A stretch of 64,000 nucleotides of DNA from Phytophthora hibernalis (Eukaryota > Oomycota > Peronosporomycetes > Peronosporales > Peronosporaceae), in assembly GCA_012656075.1 (NCBI GenBank), contig JAAKBF010000110.1, positions 1-64,000 of the forward strand, given 5' to 3'. Made by a program: the position numbers and the translations under genes. Below are positions 43,118-54,300 of this stretch, piece after piece. The stretch's first letter is position 1; the number at the start of each line of letters is the position of its first letter. Below the pieces are notes generated by a model, which was not told the origin of the DNA, made no database searches, and saw only the letters and a program-made list of their open reading frames with translations.

Positions 43118-44341
43118 ATGAGACTGAGCAGCCTCGTTGAGGCGGCAGAATTGCTCCGCGCATGCGGCGCCCCACCAAGGAACAATGCAGCCGCACAGCT
43201 TTGTGTACGAGCTCTAGATACCCAGCGTATCGCCAAACGACCGGCTGATACTGCAAAGGGAGCCCCCAAACGAATAGTAGCTGCAAAGAGCGGCCCCAAA
43301 CGACCGGAAGTAACAGCCAAAAAGCCACGGTCGCCAGGCTTCGGTCGCGCTCCTAAGATCAGAAGCTGCCGGTGGGTGACCATGCAACCATTCCCCCACG
43401 GTCGAAGGCCATTACGGACAAGGCCGATGTCTCGAACAGTGTTAGAGAATCGGCAGTGCCACATGATTACAGGTCTGAACACTACAACATTGGCCATATC
43501 CGTGTAGCGCCAACAGCAGCTACCGTTAACGAAGGCTACGTGACGACAAAAGACGTGGCATGTAGCCAGAGTTGATGACCGTCGCCAGTCTGACCTGGGT
43601 ATAGAATACCGGGTGTTCTGGTTAGGCCGCCGCCGCACGGATCGTCGACTTTACAAGTAGACGTGGGAGCCTTTTATGAGGTTATTGGAAGACGGATTTG
43701 ACCCGGAGCTCAGCCTGGTTGATCGTTGGAAGGTGAGCTTCGAGGTCAATTTCAACAAATTTTGCGTGAACGACCCAATTGGAAAGCATTTGATTAGGGC
43801 TGGGCTGAACAGCCTTTGCCTTTTGAAGCATTGAACCGTGCCGCCGTGTTGCGAGGACGACCTGACATAGTTCTGTAGAAGGAAATTCAGGAGTTTATTG
43901 TCTCAAAATGAGTTTGGATTGGATTTAAAACAGGGCACGTCATGGAAAGTTTTTGTGGTTTTCTTGCGTCTGCTCAGAGATGCTGGTCGGGATTTCGCGT
44001 TCAATGCTTTGGTGAAGCAAAATTTCGCAATTGCTAGGCGCCGTGGTGCTCGTATTCTTGAAGAAGTCGACCTCTTTGATGGGATATATCTCGTTGGGGC
44101 GTTCAATCAAGACTTTGTTGGACACGACATTGTTCTTCAGGTCAGTGGGAAACGCAGAACAATTTATGATGGAGAACACGGTATGGCCAAGTCATCAACG
44201 TCTGAAAGAGCGCTGCTGGGAATGCAAGTGCTCTCACGGGCATGGATCGTGGCCAACCCCAAATACATGTCGTGCGCCGAAGGCCAGCCAACCAAAGCAA
44301 GAACATCAAGCGATGTGAAGCCTCTAAGCGATCTGTGGTAA
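43118..44341 (+). pseudogene. TE-associated chromodomain + OTU-like cysteine protease frame
   Basis: 43118-43370 encodes a basic KRP/AKK-rich linker with imperfect 36-bp repeats. 43580-43735 reads GIEYRVFWLGRRRTDRRLYK, a stop, then TWEPFMRLLEDGF, matching a chromodomain (YxVxW-type strand, TWEP, then a helix). About 43790-44190 reads LNSLCLLK (possible catalytic Cys), then FDGIYLVGAFNQDFVGHDIVL (possible catalytic His in GH), resembling OTU/papain-like proteins. Such chromo-plus-cysteine-protease-like ORFs occur, to my recollection, in oomycete transposon-rich DNA. Stops and frame shifts (43660, 43835, 43865) make it a relic. The cysteine-protease reading is inference. Confidence 0.45.
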
Positions 44342-44504
44342 CGATGTTGGACTGGTCGCCAAACGGCACATTCTTATCAGTACAGCCGAGAGTAGCTTGG
44401 GAGACACAATAGTCTGATCTCACCGTGTCTGTTCAGGATTTAAATCCATACGTTGTGGCAGACAACGTTGATATTGTGCTGGAGGGGCGCCAAAATTATA
44501 GATC

Positions 44505-44885
44505 AAAAGTCGGTGCCGTATCTTAACTTCAGTAAAGGCTACAGCAGTTGCCTACCTTCTTGTACAAAACGATACCTCACGTATCTTTCTGGTAACAAGA
44601 GGGTTAAGATGTATACACGAGCACTTTGTTGGTCCCAAACAATGGGACTGAGATTCCGCATAAGCCCCATGTTGATCTCGACAATCATCTTGGCGATGAC
44701 GCCGCCAAGTGGTACCTGTTTCTCGATGACCTCCCTTTTTGCTGGTGGAGGAAGAGATCGAGCTGCTTTCCGTTTCGCTACTAGCCAACGCAGCCGTCAC
44801 CTCCTTCTCGGCGATAGTTTTCGAAGCAGCCGCTCTGATGTCTGTCTGATCTCTCTCGCTGTTTTCTCTAGAGTTTCAGTTGATC
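44505..44885 (-). pseudogene. coding-like fragment with Ser-rich linker
   Basis: The minus strand reads AASKTIAEKEVTAALASSET, a Ser-rich linker, then (one base out of phase near 44750) EVIEKQVPLGGVIAKMIVEI and INMGLMRNLSPIVWDQQSA, with a stop near 44508. The first part also occurs in the left repeat copy (36010-36070). Composition is protein-like. No family recognised. Confidence 0.35.
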
Positions 44886-45122
44886 GAAAAACCTGGTTAA
44901 TCAGCATTACTTCAAGTAGTAAATAGAGTACCATCATAATATGATGGTACTCTTTTATACAGTACCCTCGGCGCCTTCGTTAGGCACTCTATAACTATAG
45001 GCGACGGCATACGTATACGTATTCTAAGTTACAAACTCCTAATACGCAGCAAGGCATACTTGCTGCTCCGTAATATCACTTCGTCTTTTGACGCTTTCCC
45101 AAACAAGCTATCTACTCTTCAC
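44786..45122 (-). repeat. right copy of 335-bp inverted pair
   Basis: Inverted relative to 35739-36073. Holds a better-preserved palindrome, GAGTACCATCATAATATGATGGTACTC, spanning about 44926-44952. Confidence 0.75.
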
Positions 45123-45730
45123 CTAGGGCTTCCGCCTTCAGAACCTCTTTCTTTCTAACTCTCGTACTATTTTCAAATGTCCTAATCGTATGTACATGTA
45201 TAATACATCAACAAACTTTAACATACGGCATAAAGAGCGGACACCGAATTGCTAACTGCCCGCGCAGAAATGGGCAAGTCGGCAGAGTTAGTAGGGCGTG
45301 GGGCAGGCAAATGGCTTGGCTCGACGGACGTAAGTGTAGTGTCTGTCGAGCTAACCAAACAAGAATCTCCAGCCAACGGAAACATCGTCCATCGAGATTA
45401 TGGAGCTTTCAACGCTACAAGCAGGACCTAGTACACCCTTCATCAAGACGGTCTGTATTTCCGATAAGCCATGTAGAATGCCGATTGATTCGGACCCCTC
45501 GCACTGCCTACTCACGGATGGCGTGCTGGATACATCCCAGATGCCTATTATCAACGTGTCTGCACGTGGATTTGACGTTGGGGCACAGCGGCGATTGGAT
45601 CCGTCGGCAAGCTGACAGTGGACTGTGATTCGATGATTGCCTGTGCTCCTTTCATGTTTTGGCCAATCACGTACGAGTACGATTGCATTTAGGGCCGTCC
45701 CTGGTTAAAGCAATGTAATCCAGTCATCGA
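45123..45730. other. no gene recognised
   Basis: 45249-45615 has overlapping frames in all three phases. The plus-strand frame at 45400 might be remains of a retroelement protease region (the Ty3 pol follows) but shows no DTG-type motif. Confidence 0.3.
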
Positions 45731-47110
45731 TTGGGTGGATCAGCATATCCACTCCCCGATCTCCGAAGAACCAGTACAAGATGCGTCTACGCCTTGCTCC
45801 AATCGTCTAGCACCACAGAGAGCAGCGAAGTATCATACGAGGAATTTTGCCGACGTCCTGAAGCTGGTGACTATGTGGAGGTGTACAAGGTGGACACGGT
45901 GCGTTCAGAGGGAGTCCAGTCCGTCACTGGGGCAGGTGTCTCTTGCTGCACGAATTCTAGAATGTCCTCCCAAACAAGCTATCAAACGGGCTTCCTCCAG
46001 AACGAGCTGTTGAACACGCGGTCGTTCTACATCCCGGTGTGGTTCCGACGGCTCGAGTTCCTTTTCGACATTGGCCGGTGGAGCGAGCTGCGCTCAGTGC
46101 GTATGTCAGCGAGTTGCTGCGGATAGGATGGGTCGAAAAGTCGAACTGAGCTTGCCAAAGAAGGATCCAGCTACGGGTGCCTCGGTCCGCAAGGTGGACT
46201 GCATTTGCAGTGGCGATATTACCCATCCAGTGCGACGAGTCATTGACTACTAGTACCTGAATGCACAAACTACGGCACCTCGTGTGCTGCTGTCGAGAAT
46301 TGATAATCTCATCGACACCCTTCAAGGCGCTCGCATCTTCTGCTTAAACGACATGACGTGTGGATACCATCAAATGTGACTCAAATAGGACTAGCGACAT
46401 GTGACAGCATTCCAAGCCGATGGGAGTTATTCCAGAGGTCGTCGCGCCGATAGCTTATGCGATGCGCCGATGGCCTTAACGGGTATGCATGGCTCCTGGA
46501 CACGACTGATGCGATACATTTTAGGCGACGCGAGCTTTTCGGCCTTCTGTGTGATATATTTAGACGACATCTGTGTTTTCACGATGTCGTTGGATGACCA
46601 TGTAGAGAATTAACGCGCAGTTATATCCGCTCTCCGCTAGTACAGCTTCACCGGTCCTCGAGCTGTCAGACGTCACCGGAACTTTTTGTCACCACTGATG
46701 CGTCAGACATCGCATACTTAGTCAGGTGCACTCGTCTGGAAACATCCTGATGCGTACTTGTGCCGCAAGGTAAGTGACACAGAACGCCGTTGGCCAGCGC
46801 ATGAGAAAGAGCTCTTCGCAATCACGTTTTTCCTCAAGAAATTGCGACCATATCTCCTCGGAAACAAGGTCACGGTGTACACGGGCAAAATCAAGTGGTT
46901 CTTCACCAAGAAGCACCGTCACCTAAGCTACTGCGTTGGATGGACACAGTCAGCCTATATCAATTCGATACCTTCCACCAAGCTGGTCATACGAACGTCG
47001 TGGCCGACGCTCTTTCTCGCCAGGTCGCGATAATCTCGCTTCTTGTATCAGGACCGACACCGGCTGTTGCCACACATATCGCATGTTGGCTGACTTTCGT
47101 CAGCCAATAG
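45731..47110 (+). pseudogene. Ty3/gypsy pol relic (RT and RNase H)
   Basis: RT is recognised by RVLLSRIDNLIDTLQGARIF followed by CLNDMTCGYHQM (46277-46377), and by VIYLDDICVFTMSLDDHVEN with the catalytic YLDD box (46551-46610). RNase H has LFVTTDASDIA (46682-46715), RRWPAHEKELFAI (46788-46826) and FHQAGHTNVVADALSRQ (46972-47025). Multiple stops and frame shifts. There is no integrase or gag, and the element is truncated at its 5' side. Confidence 0.8.
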
Positions 47111-47147
47111 ACCAGCCAAGAACGGCGGCAGCTTAAGAGGCGGGGAT

Positions 47148-47497
47148 TGTAGCATCCGTCGATGCGAGATCCGTCAAAGCATGGTCGAGCCTATGCCAGG
47201 CGCCACTGTGAGTTCAGCCGCAGTGTTGATTTGACATATGTTGCAGCCGTGCTTGAGTCCAAGATCGCCAATCAGCCAAAGCCACACGCAGGTAGCAGTG
47301 ACAACCAGCACGAGGTTGCTGCTCAGTGCCCAGACGGAAGCCACGCTGGTATCATCACTCATGTTGTCTGGCTCGCTTCGTGTTTGCACATCAATACTAC
47401 AGGAGCAAGCTGGAGTAAGGGGATAGAGAAGTGTTCGACTTCTGCTTCATACACTTTCAATATGTAATTTCCGTTCTTTTGAGTAAGCTGCACTACA
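47148..47497 (+). repeat. probable 3' LTR of the Ty3/gypsy relic
   Basis: A purine-rich tract (AAGAGGCGGGGA, about 47135-47146) directly precedes TGTAG, and the segment ends CTACA at 47493-47497, giving 5-bp inverted LTR termini and a 350-bp length. No matching 5' LTR was seen in the window, so the boundary rests on termini and position only. Confidence 0.55.
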
Positions 47498-47552
47498 GGT
47501 ACCTTTAGAGTGGTTATCATTCGCTCTCGCATCGACAAGCACGAGCTCAAAG

Positions 47553-48179
47553 TTGTCACCAGCTAAGCTAAGCGACAATCCAGTTCTAGCGCATCGGCTG
47601 AATCGTGATCGTCTCGTACGAAAGCAAGAACGTCTTGAGCGTCAACGACCGTTTTTGGGGGCAGATGTTACCAGTGCGTTGTTGCTTAGACCGTTTCCAT
47701 CCTTCTTGATCGTCGCATTCAAAGTTGCAAATTATGATTTGTTTTTCGCAAGAGATTTGGGAAAGGTCAGACCAAAGATGGACCTCCGGAGGTTTATGGT
47801 TATGGTTTGCCTATGTTTTGCACAAACCAGTGGCGGCTCCACCTCCCCCAAGCTCAGAGCCACCCACGCCGAGTCGTTCACGTCGCTACCACTACCAAAC
47901 AGCAACAAAATCGACAGCAAGAAAGTAAACGACAACAACGAAGCCCAAGCACTGGATCAGACACTCCATCGGTTCTTCACAGTTAAATGGAGTACTCTAG
48001 CGACAGAAAGTTTGGAAGCCGTACGCATACTCACAAACACCAAGCAGACACGGCAATACACCCTACGCAATCCTCATGAAGCTGCGCAAGACCCGCTACG
48101 CGCCTACCTTAGCCAATACACGACAAAAGATCAAAAACGACAATCCCTCCCACGACAGACGACTGATATGTCAAAGTAG
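47553..48179 (+). other. open frame of 208 residues, unknown
   Basis: Basic at the N-terminus (RLNRDRLVRKQERLERQR), then two hydrophobic patches, then Gln/Lys/Thr-rich. No domain or splice signals. It immediately follows the LTR. Possibly chance or a transposon accessory ORF. Confidence 0.25.
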
Positions 48180-49264
48180 AGAGGTATTTGGAGGACTCGG
48201 GAGCTTTGGGGGAGGGCGGCAACAACGAAGAGTGAGCCGTACCCGCCGTTTGGGCGGATGGAGCCACGTGGCTCCACAACCGCCGTACATCTGCATATAT
48301 TAGTTTCACTATACTATACCATTTCTAAGCCATACTATATATGCATACTATTGGCTACAATACTAACCAAACATGTTACACTCACAAACCTTCCAATGGC
48401 TTGTCTCTTCTCCGAGTCGAGGTTTGGCCGACATGTCCTCGACCACCGTGCTCGACGTCGACCTTGAGCCCTTTTTCTTTGCACCACTCCGAGACCCACA
48501 CCAATCTCATTTCCCGGAGAATCCACTCCGCACCTTGCCGCAGCGAGGCCCGCAGATGCCCGCAAGCACTGCATTGTTCGCAAGATGACAACGACGATGC
48601 CTCGTCTACAGGTCTCACGCTTTCTCCTTCAGTGTGTGACTCGCGCCCCGCAGGTACTCCCATCGAGGATAACTGCGCACAACACAACGTAATGTCGCAT
48701 TTTGGTCCCACAATCATCGGGGTTGGGACCGCCACGTGGCTCCACAACTACTGCTGTCAACGTTTCTCCCACCCGGAGGATTTTAAGGGTGACGTGAAGC
48801 TGTATATACATTGTATTATTATATAGAACTTTGTATACCTCAAGAGTTGGAGGAGATGGTGAATGAATAGGTAAGTGACGTAGACATTGCGAGTGACGAG
48901 TCATTGAGCTGTATATGCGTACCACGTCGTATATACAGCACCGATAAGCTGTATAATTAAGCAAATGGCCTTTTCATTACACAGTAAAATTACGTTTCAT
49001 CTCACAACACATGTACAGAACCTGAGTGAATCGCCTTCATATCTAGCAGTTTTTGTCAAAAATTGAAAATGAATGTGATCCAAAAGATGCGGATCAGGTC
49101 TATACTAAAATCAAGACTTTAAAGTTGGGGTACGGACGTCATCGTTTGAAGCGTCCTCTGTGGTGCCATTTAAACTAGTTGATTACGTGGGTAGACGGGC
49201 TCGTGGTGGTGCACGAACAATCAACCGGTCAGATCCTATCGTGGGCCCTACGTCCTTTCACACA
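48180..49264. other. no gene; repeated CCACGTGGCTCCACAAC motif
   Basis: The 17-mer CCACGTGGCTCCACAAC occurs at about 48265 and 48732 in the same orientation, the first within a longer palindrome GGAGCCACGTGGCTCC. These may be ends of an unidentified repeat. No coding feature. Confidence 0.4.
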
Positions 49265-50640
49265 CTCTCTCATTCTGAATCGTTCACTTCCTCGGACGCC
49301 CGACGGCGAAGTTTGGCGGGCGACTGCCGCAGGCGGATCTTGTACTGCAGGTCGTTAGGAAACTCCGTGCCGTTCTGGACTGTGTTGTGCCATATGTCCC
49401 AGCAGCTACGAAGCTCCTCGTTCATCGTATGTTTCGGTTTCATGCACAGGTACACGAGGAGCGAGCTGAAGCACACATCGCAAAATTACGTAGTCGTCCC
49501 GCCACGTTTTCCGTCCGTCCGGAGCAGCGAGCACACTTTGCAGTTGCGCTATACACTCTTCAGCTGTCCAGAATGGTTTCTCCATTCGTCAATTTGCTTC
49601 GCCGAATGCTTTACACGGTCCGCCATATTTCCGTCTTCAGAAGCTGTTGTGTCTTGAGCGGGGGGCGTGCTAGAAGTCGAAGGCGGTGGTGAATCGGCAG
49701 TAGTACCAATATACATATTAGTCTAGCCTCTATATACACCTTGAATCGATCGGACTTACCTGCTCCAAACGTGTTGTTTTCGTAGATGTCTTCATATTTT
49801 AGAGTAATGAGATCCAGGGGCAACTTGCGGATATACTGAACGTGGGTCAATGGGCGGATCCCCTTAGCAGCGTGGAACTCCCGGTGTACAATGTAGTCAT
49901 TGACAATAGCAAGATCCACGAGTCCCAAAATAGCGACTTGTAGTACTTCCGGCACGTCACTGCGCGCTGTAAAGCGTACCGTTGCAAGCGGAGTTAATCA
50001 TGCACATCAATGTGTTGTTTCTTGCCAACGAACACCTCAAACCTATCATATACAACAGACATATACAGAGTATATAATATGTATTATACAATTTAGCAAT
50101 TCCCCCTTATCGCGATGCGTACCTGATGCAGTATGAAGTGTGCGCACAACACAGCATGAACAGCTTCGCCCCCATTTACACGGCTTATCCTTCATGTAGA
50201 CACGAGTTCGATTGAAGGAAGAGCGGGAGGAAAGCATTGCTTCATCAAACGCGAGCTCAGCCGGAGGTGTAAACCCACGGCGAAATGTGGCCTGCAGCAC
50301 ATGTACCACCTTCCGAGTTTCCAAGCCCTATCGGCCTTCGCCTGTGGATCGAGGGTATTTGAGAAGTGAGGGTTACGCGAAATCTCCATGAAGCGATCGC
50401 GCTTCATGTAAGCTGAGAAAACACCCCGTGCAATCACCCCTTCTTCCGCCCGTTTCCAGTGGTTTGCGTTTTTTCACGATTTGGCTGAATGACCCGAGCT
50501 AGCAAAAGTCCAAAGAATACGCACAGCTCGTGCGGAAGTACTGGATTGACAGCCATCAAGTCCATATGTACGTCACCTCGCGTTCGAGCAGGCGTACAGT
50601 CATTGGGCCGACGACGCAGCTTTTTCGCGCTCAACGTAAG
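49265..50640 (-). pseudogene. piggyBac-like transposase relic with Cys-rich tail
   Basis: On the minus strand: 50634-50434 (ELCVFFGLLLARVIQPNREK), 50437-50192 (MKRDRFMEISRNPHFSNTLD) and 50324-50046 (PPAELAFDEAMLSSRSSFNR with KDKPCKWGRS) give the conserved N-terminal helix, the FxEIxRxxHF box and the first DDE Asp region of piggyBac. After a gap, 49955-49611 has VDLAIVNDYIVHREFHAAKG from the late part, and 49476-49270 a Cys-containing tail (CFSSLLVYLC, CWDIWH). Frame breaks and a missing middle; dead copy. It preserves the domain order better than the other two piggyBac relics. Confidence 0.7.
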
Positions 50641-51007
50641 CTTGCACGCGTGCCTCGAGCTGCTCGTGCTTGTAGTTATTACTTACACAGCAATCTCCTG
50701 CCAAAGTGCCACATGCATGAAGTAGAAGAAAAGAGCTAAATAGGAATCACCACACTTTATTGCAGCTGGTGCAGGCCCAAACGCTCATTCCTCGGTCGAA
50801 GCCCACGGGCGGCTTGCTGGTATAAAGTTGCCGGTTCGGATCGGTGGTATTAATAAGTGATTAGCCTGATTATTATTAGCAAGCAATTCTTCTAATAATT
50901 GAGAGCGACTATTGACACAAGATGCATGGGTTTTGTAAGTGTGTGTGTACAGTGATCTGCTTCCATAGCGAACACCTGATATAAAGAACACAAGTACATT
51001 TTATGTG
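50641..51007. other. no gene recognised
   Basis: Short frames only. Confidence 0.4.
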
Positions 51008-51122
51008 AAAGACCCTTTTTGCATCGTCCACCTTTCTACTGGACTATAGGATTTAAAAGGTTATTTGAAAGCCTTTTTGCATCGTCCACCTTTTTGCTGG
51101 TCTATAGGATTTAAAAGGTTGT
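51008..51122 (+). repeat. ~60-bp direct repeat, two copies
   Basis: Two adjacent copies share GCATCGTCCACCTTT, a variable TCTACTGG/TGCTGG segment, and CTATAGGATTTAAAAGGTT. 51123-51764 has no gene. Confidence 0.75.
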
Positions 51123-51764
51123 TTTGTTTGGGGTGTTCGCTGAGGAAGCAGATGCGATTATCGGTACTGGTCTTTTACTACTACATCAAGGAGGGGTGAT
51201 TGCCAACTCGCTCGGCAATAGAAACGACGCCTGTGGTTTTAAGATTAGTGTGATCAGCACGCGGGCGTCAACCTAGGACCAAGAAGGGTCACACCTAGCT
51301 TGTGTCACCGTTCTCACGGTTTTTCAGAGGTGAAGATCGGGTGTAGATTTCATGTCGGTAGCTTCACTTTTGGAGAATTGAAGGCCTATGAGTCATCTCA
51401 TGGCATGACATCCGCTGCAAATCCTCGTTGCAGATTGTGCCAATACTAGGGCTTCGCGAAGACAGAGATAGTATAGTGCTAAATACGACTCTATAACCAG
51501 GGGTTCGTGTAGGCTGGGATAGCATTTTTTTACAAAGGAGCGCGAAATTATGAAGAATGCCTGGCTCCACCCACTACATGTAGCATAGCGAAACAAGTAT
51601 GAGAAAAATACAAAATTGATTTAGCAACATTAAAACGCGTTAGCAAAGAATTGATTAGAGGCCACAAAGATTTTGTACCACACAAGAAGACCATCCAAAC
51701 AGCGGCGTGACTTGTACCACTCTATCTGTGTTGAATTTGAGGGGGTAGTGCGCCTTCAGCTGAC

Positions 51765-52130
51765 CGGACAAATAAGCCGGTTATACTACCGGTGCCAGTG
51801 CGACCGGACAAATAAGCCGTTTGGGGCCCGTGGTGGGCACCGATATATAATCGGTATACCGGTGCCAGTGTGACCGGACGATTAAGCAGTTTGTTTGGGG
51901 CCGTGGGTCGGCACCGATATTGTATCGGTATACCGGTGCCAGTGTGACCAGACGATTAAGCTGTTTGGGGGCCGTGGTCGGCACCGATATTGTATCGGTA
52001 TACTACCGGTGCCAGGACAAATAAGCCGTTTGGGGCCCGTGCTTGGCACCGATGTTGTATCGGTGTACAGTGTGACCGGACAAATAAGCCGTTTGGGGGT
52101 CGTGGTTGACACCGATATCATATCGTATGT
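51765..52130 (+). repeat. ~70-bp minisatellite, about six units
   Basis: Units follow ACCGGACAAATAAGCCGTTT, a GGGGCCCGTGG block, then CACCGATATTGTATCGGT (itself palindromic) and ATACCGGTGCCAGTGTG. Units differ by substitutions and small deletions, and the last two are shortened. It borders the Tc1/mariner element. Confidence 0.85.
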
Positions 52131-52181
52131 CATTCGCTATACCGAGGGGCCCGTACAATTAATCCAAGTTGGGCTGTGCTA

Positions 52182-52433
52182 CACTCCTGGCCACAATATT
52201 ACGGCCACCCACAAATTTGTTAATAACTTTTGAGCCACTGCGAGTTAGTCGGTGGTGTTTAGATATGTATTGCGCAACGTAGCAAGGAGGCATTGTTATG
52301 GATTAACGTTTGCGGAAGTGCAGTGTGAAGGGGGCTCACATACAAAAACCGTATTGTACTACTAGTCACAACTTACGGCCACCTATCTCACATACAATCA
52401 TCAAGATAATTGGACTAATTGTCAAATCGACAC
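52182..52433. repeat. Tc1 left terminal inverted repeat
   Basis: About 252 bp, mirrored at 53511-53763 with a handful of substitutions. Confidence 0.9.
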
Positions 52434-52443
52434 TTCCTTGCAT

Positions 52444-53429
52444 TTAGTAGTGGGTCGTGTTGCCATGTTTCGAGATGACCTCAATGCAGCGTTTTGGCAT
52501 ACTAGCCCCCAGCTTCTTTAGGTACTTCATGTCTAAGAGCTCCCAAGCTCCCAAGATCGCAGCTTTCAGCTCCACAACGTTGTCATACTGCCTTCCGTTC
52601 GCGTAGACAAGCTGAACCATCTTTGCCCAGACGTTCTCGATCGGGTTCAGGTCCGGCGAGCGCGCTGGCCAGTCAAGGACGCGAACCTCCACCTCTTCGA
52701 AGAATTCGGTTGTCAACCGCGAGCGGTGGATCGAAGCGTTGTCCTGTTGGAAAATGAAGTCAACTCCGTGGTGGAGGTGCGCGAACGGAAGCATAAACTC
52801 CGACATGGTGTTGATGTAGTGCTCGGAGGCCTGTCTACCTATGAGCACTGCCAGTTTCGATTTCCCTTCCACGCTGAAGCTACCCCACACCATGACGGAG
52901 CCACCCCCATTTTGGCGTCGCACGGGTTGCCTTGCTGGGCGGCGTACGTCACGCCAGTAGTGGCGGAGACCATCTGGTCCATCGAGATTGAATTTTTTTC
53001 GTCCGAGAAAATGATATGCTGCCACAGCTCCGGTTGTATCACCATGGCCTTCGCCCAGTTAAGACGCGTGAGCTTATGTTGCTTCGTCAGAGGAAGGGTG
53101 TTATCCATCTTCGCGTAGTCGAGCCAGTCGACGCCAGCAAGAAGGCGTCGAATGGTGCGGGTTGAGCACGCACAGGACAGGTCCTCCTTCAAGCGAGCTG
53201 CGCTAAGGTTGCCAGTGGCTGCCTTACGAGCAACGAGTCGGGTCTGTCGCTTGGTGAGGGTTGGTCTGCGTCCACACTTGCGCCGGTGTCGCCGAGGTTT
53301 TAGATCCCTCTGAACGCAGTCCCGTGACCGGCCAACCGTCGTGGAGATATCCCTGATGCTGAGTCCCACCTCACTCAGTCCCTTGATACGTCCGCGTTCT
53401 TCGTCAGACAGTGGCGGTCCACGGCCCAT
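52444..53429 (-). pseudogene. Tc1/mariner transposase, one frame break
   Basis: DDE transposase for cut-and-paste movement. The start is taken at the Met at 53429 (MGRGPPLSDEERGRIKGL), where the HTH region begins; the open frame extends upstream into the terminal repeat without support. First HTH: SEVGLSIRDISTTVGRSRD. Second HTH: TLTKRQTRLVARKAATGNLS. First catalytic Asp in IIFSDEK, second in FIFQQDNASIHRS, third in DWPARSPDLNPIENVW. The frame shifts inside the seven-base run 52992-52998 right after FSDEK; one missing base explains it. All catalytic residues are present. Length about 330 residues, usual for the family. Confidence 0.85.
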
Positions 53430-53510
53430 TGAAAAGTGAAATGGCAAGCCCATGCGAAGAAGCCTCGCGCTCCGCTGGGCTCTCAGCGCCACCACTTACA
53501 CTGGCGGTGA

Positions 53511-53763
53511 GTGTCGATTTGACAATCAGTCCAGTTATCTTGATGTTTGTATGTGAGATAGGTGGCCGTAAGTTGTGACCAGTAGTACAATACGGTTTTT
53601 TGTATGTGAGCCCCCTTCACACTGCACTTCCGCAAACGTTAATCCATAACAATGCCTCCTTGCTACGTTGCGTAATACATATCTAAACACCACCGACTAA
53701 TTCGCAGTGGCTCAAAAGTTATTAACAAATTTGTGGGTGGCCGTAATACTGTGGCCAGGAGTG
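53511..53763. repeat. Tc1 right terminal inverted repeat
   Basis: About 253 bp; outer end GGCCAGGAGTG followed by TA. Confidence 0.9.
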
Positions 53764-53765
53764 TA

Positions 53766-54300
53766 TTAAGCACTTCGTTGCTTACTATCTCAGTATAATC
53801 TGCCCAAATATTTGCAACTTTGACACCCCCTGTTATTTTAGATATTTTAGTATAATTTATACCGATACACACGGTGGATTAATACAGAGTTCCCCGGCAA
53901 AGGGAGAAAGGTGGGACCAATAAATTCTTCCAGGTTAAAAGTTGTGCAAAACTGATTTGTATCGCGGTAGAGCAAGACTTTGTGACAAAGGTACTACTGA
54001 CAATTTTCATATTTCATATTTTTTATTTTAAAAAAATCACTTTGCTCTGGACTAGCACCACTTTGGACTGGCAAAGGTGTAGTTCTGCAAGGTAAATGAC
54101 TGATTACGGTTCTTCCTTTGTCGGGTAACTCTGTAGACGGTGTACATACCGGTACTACACCGACCCACAGAATTTACTTCAACTTGAGGTTTTGTCCGGA
54201 AGACCTGTCCCATTCTATGACCATCATATGTATGACTATTCTTCAAATCCGTTGCAAAAATAATTATCGTATATGACAGGATAATCATGCCCGCAAATAT
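53766..54300. other. no gene recognised
   Basis: AT-rich flank of the Tc1 element; no supported feature. Confidence 0.4.

Larger units (their letters stand above)
52182..53763 (-). mobile_element. Tc1/mariner element with 250-bp inverted repeats and TA duplication
   Basis: The ends CACTCCTGGCCACA (52182) and their complement (to 53763) are flanked by TA at 52180-52181 and 53764-53765. Inverted repeats span 52182-52433 and 53511-53763 with few mismatches. Length 1582 bp. A single transposase ORF on the minus strand is broken by one base in a homopolymer. A structurally complete and probably young copy. Confidence 0.92.

Noticed and set aside
44453..44926. 157-residue plus-strand frame
   Set aside because: The opposite strand reads more protein-like and part of it recurs in the inverted repeat copy; the plus frame ends in repeat sequence also seen at 35939-36196 in the other orientation.
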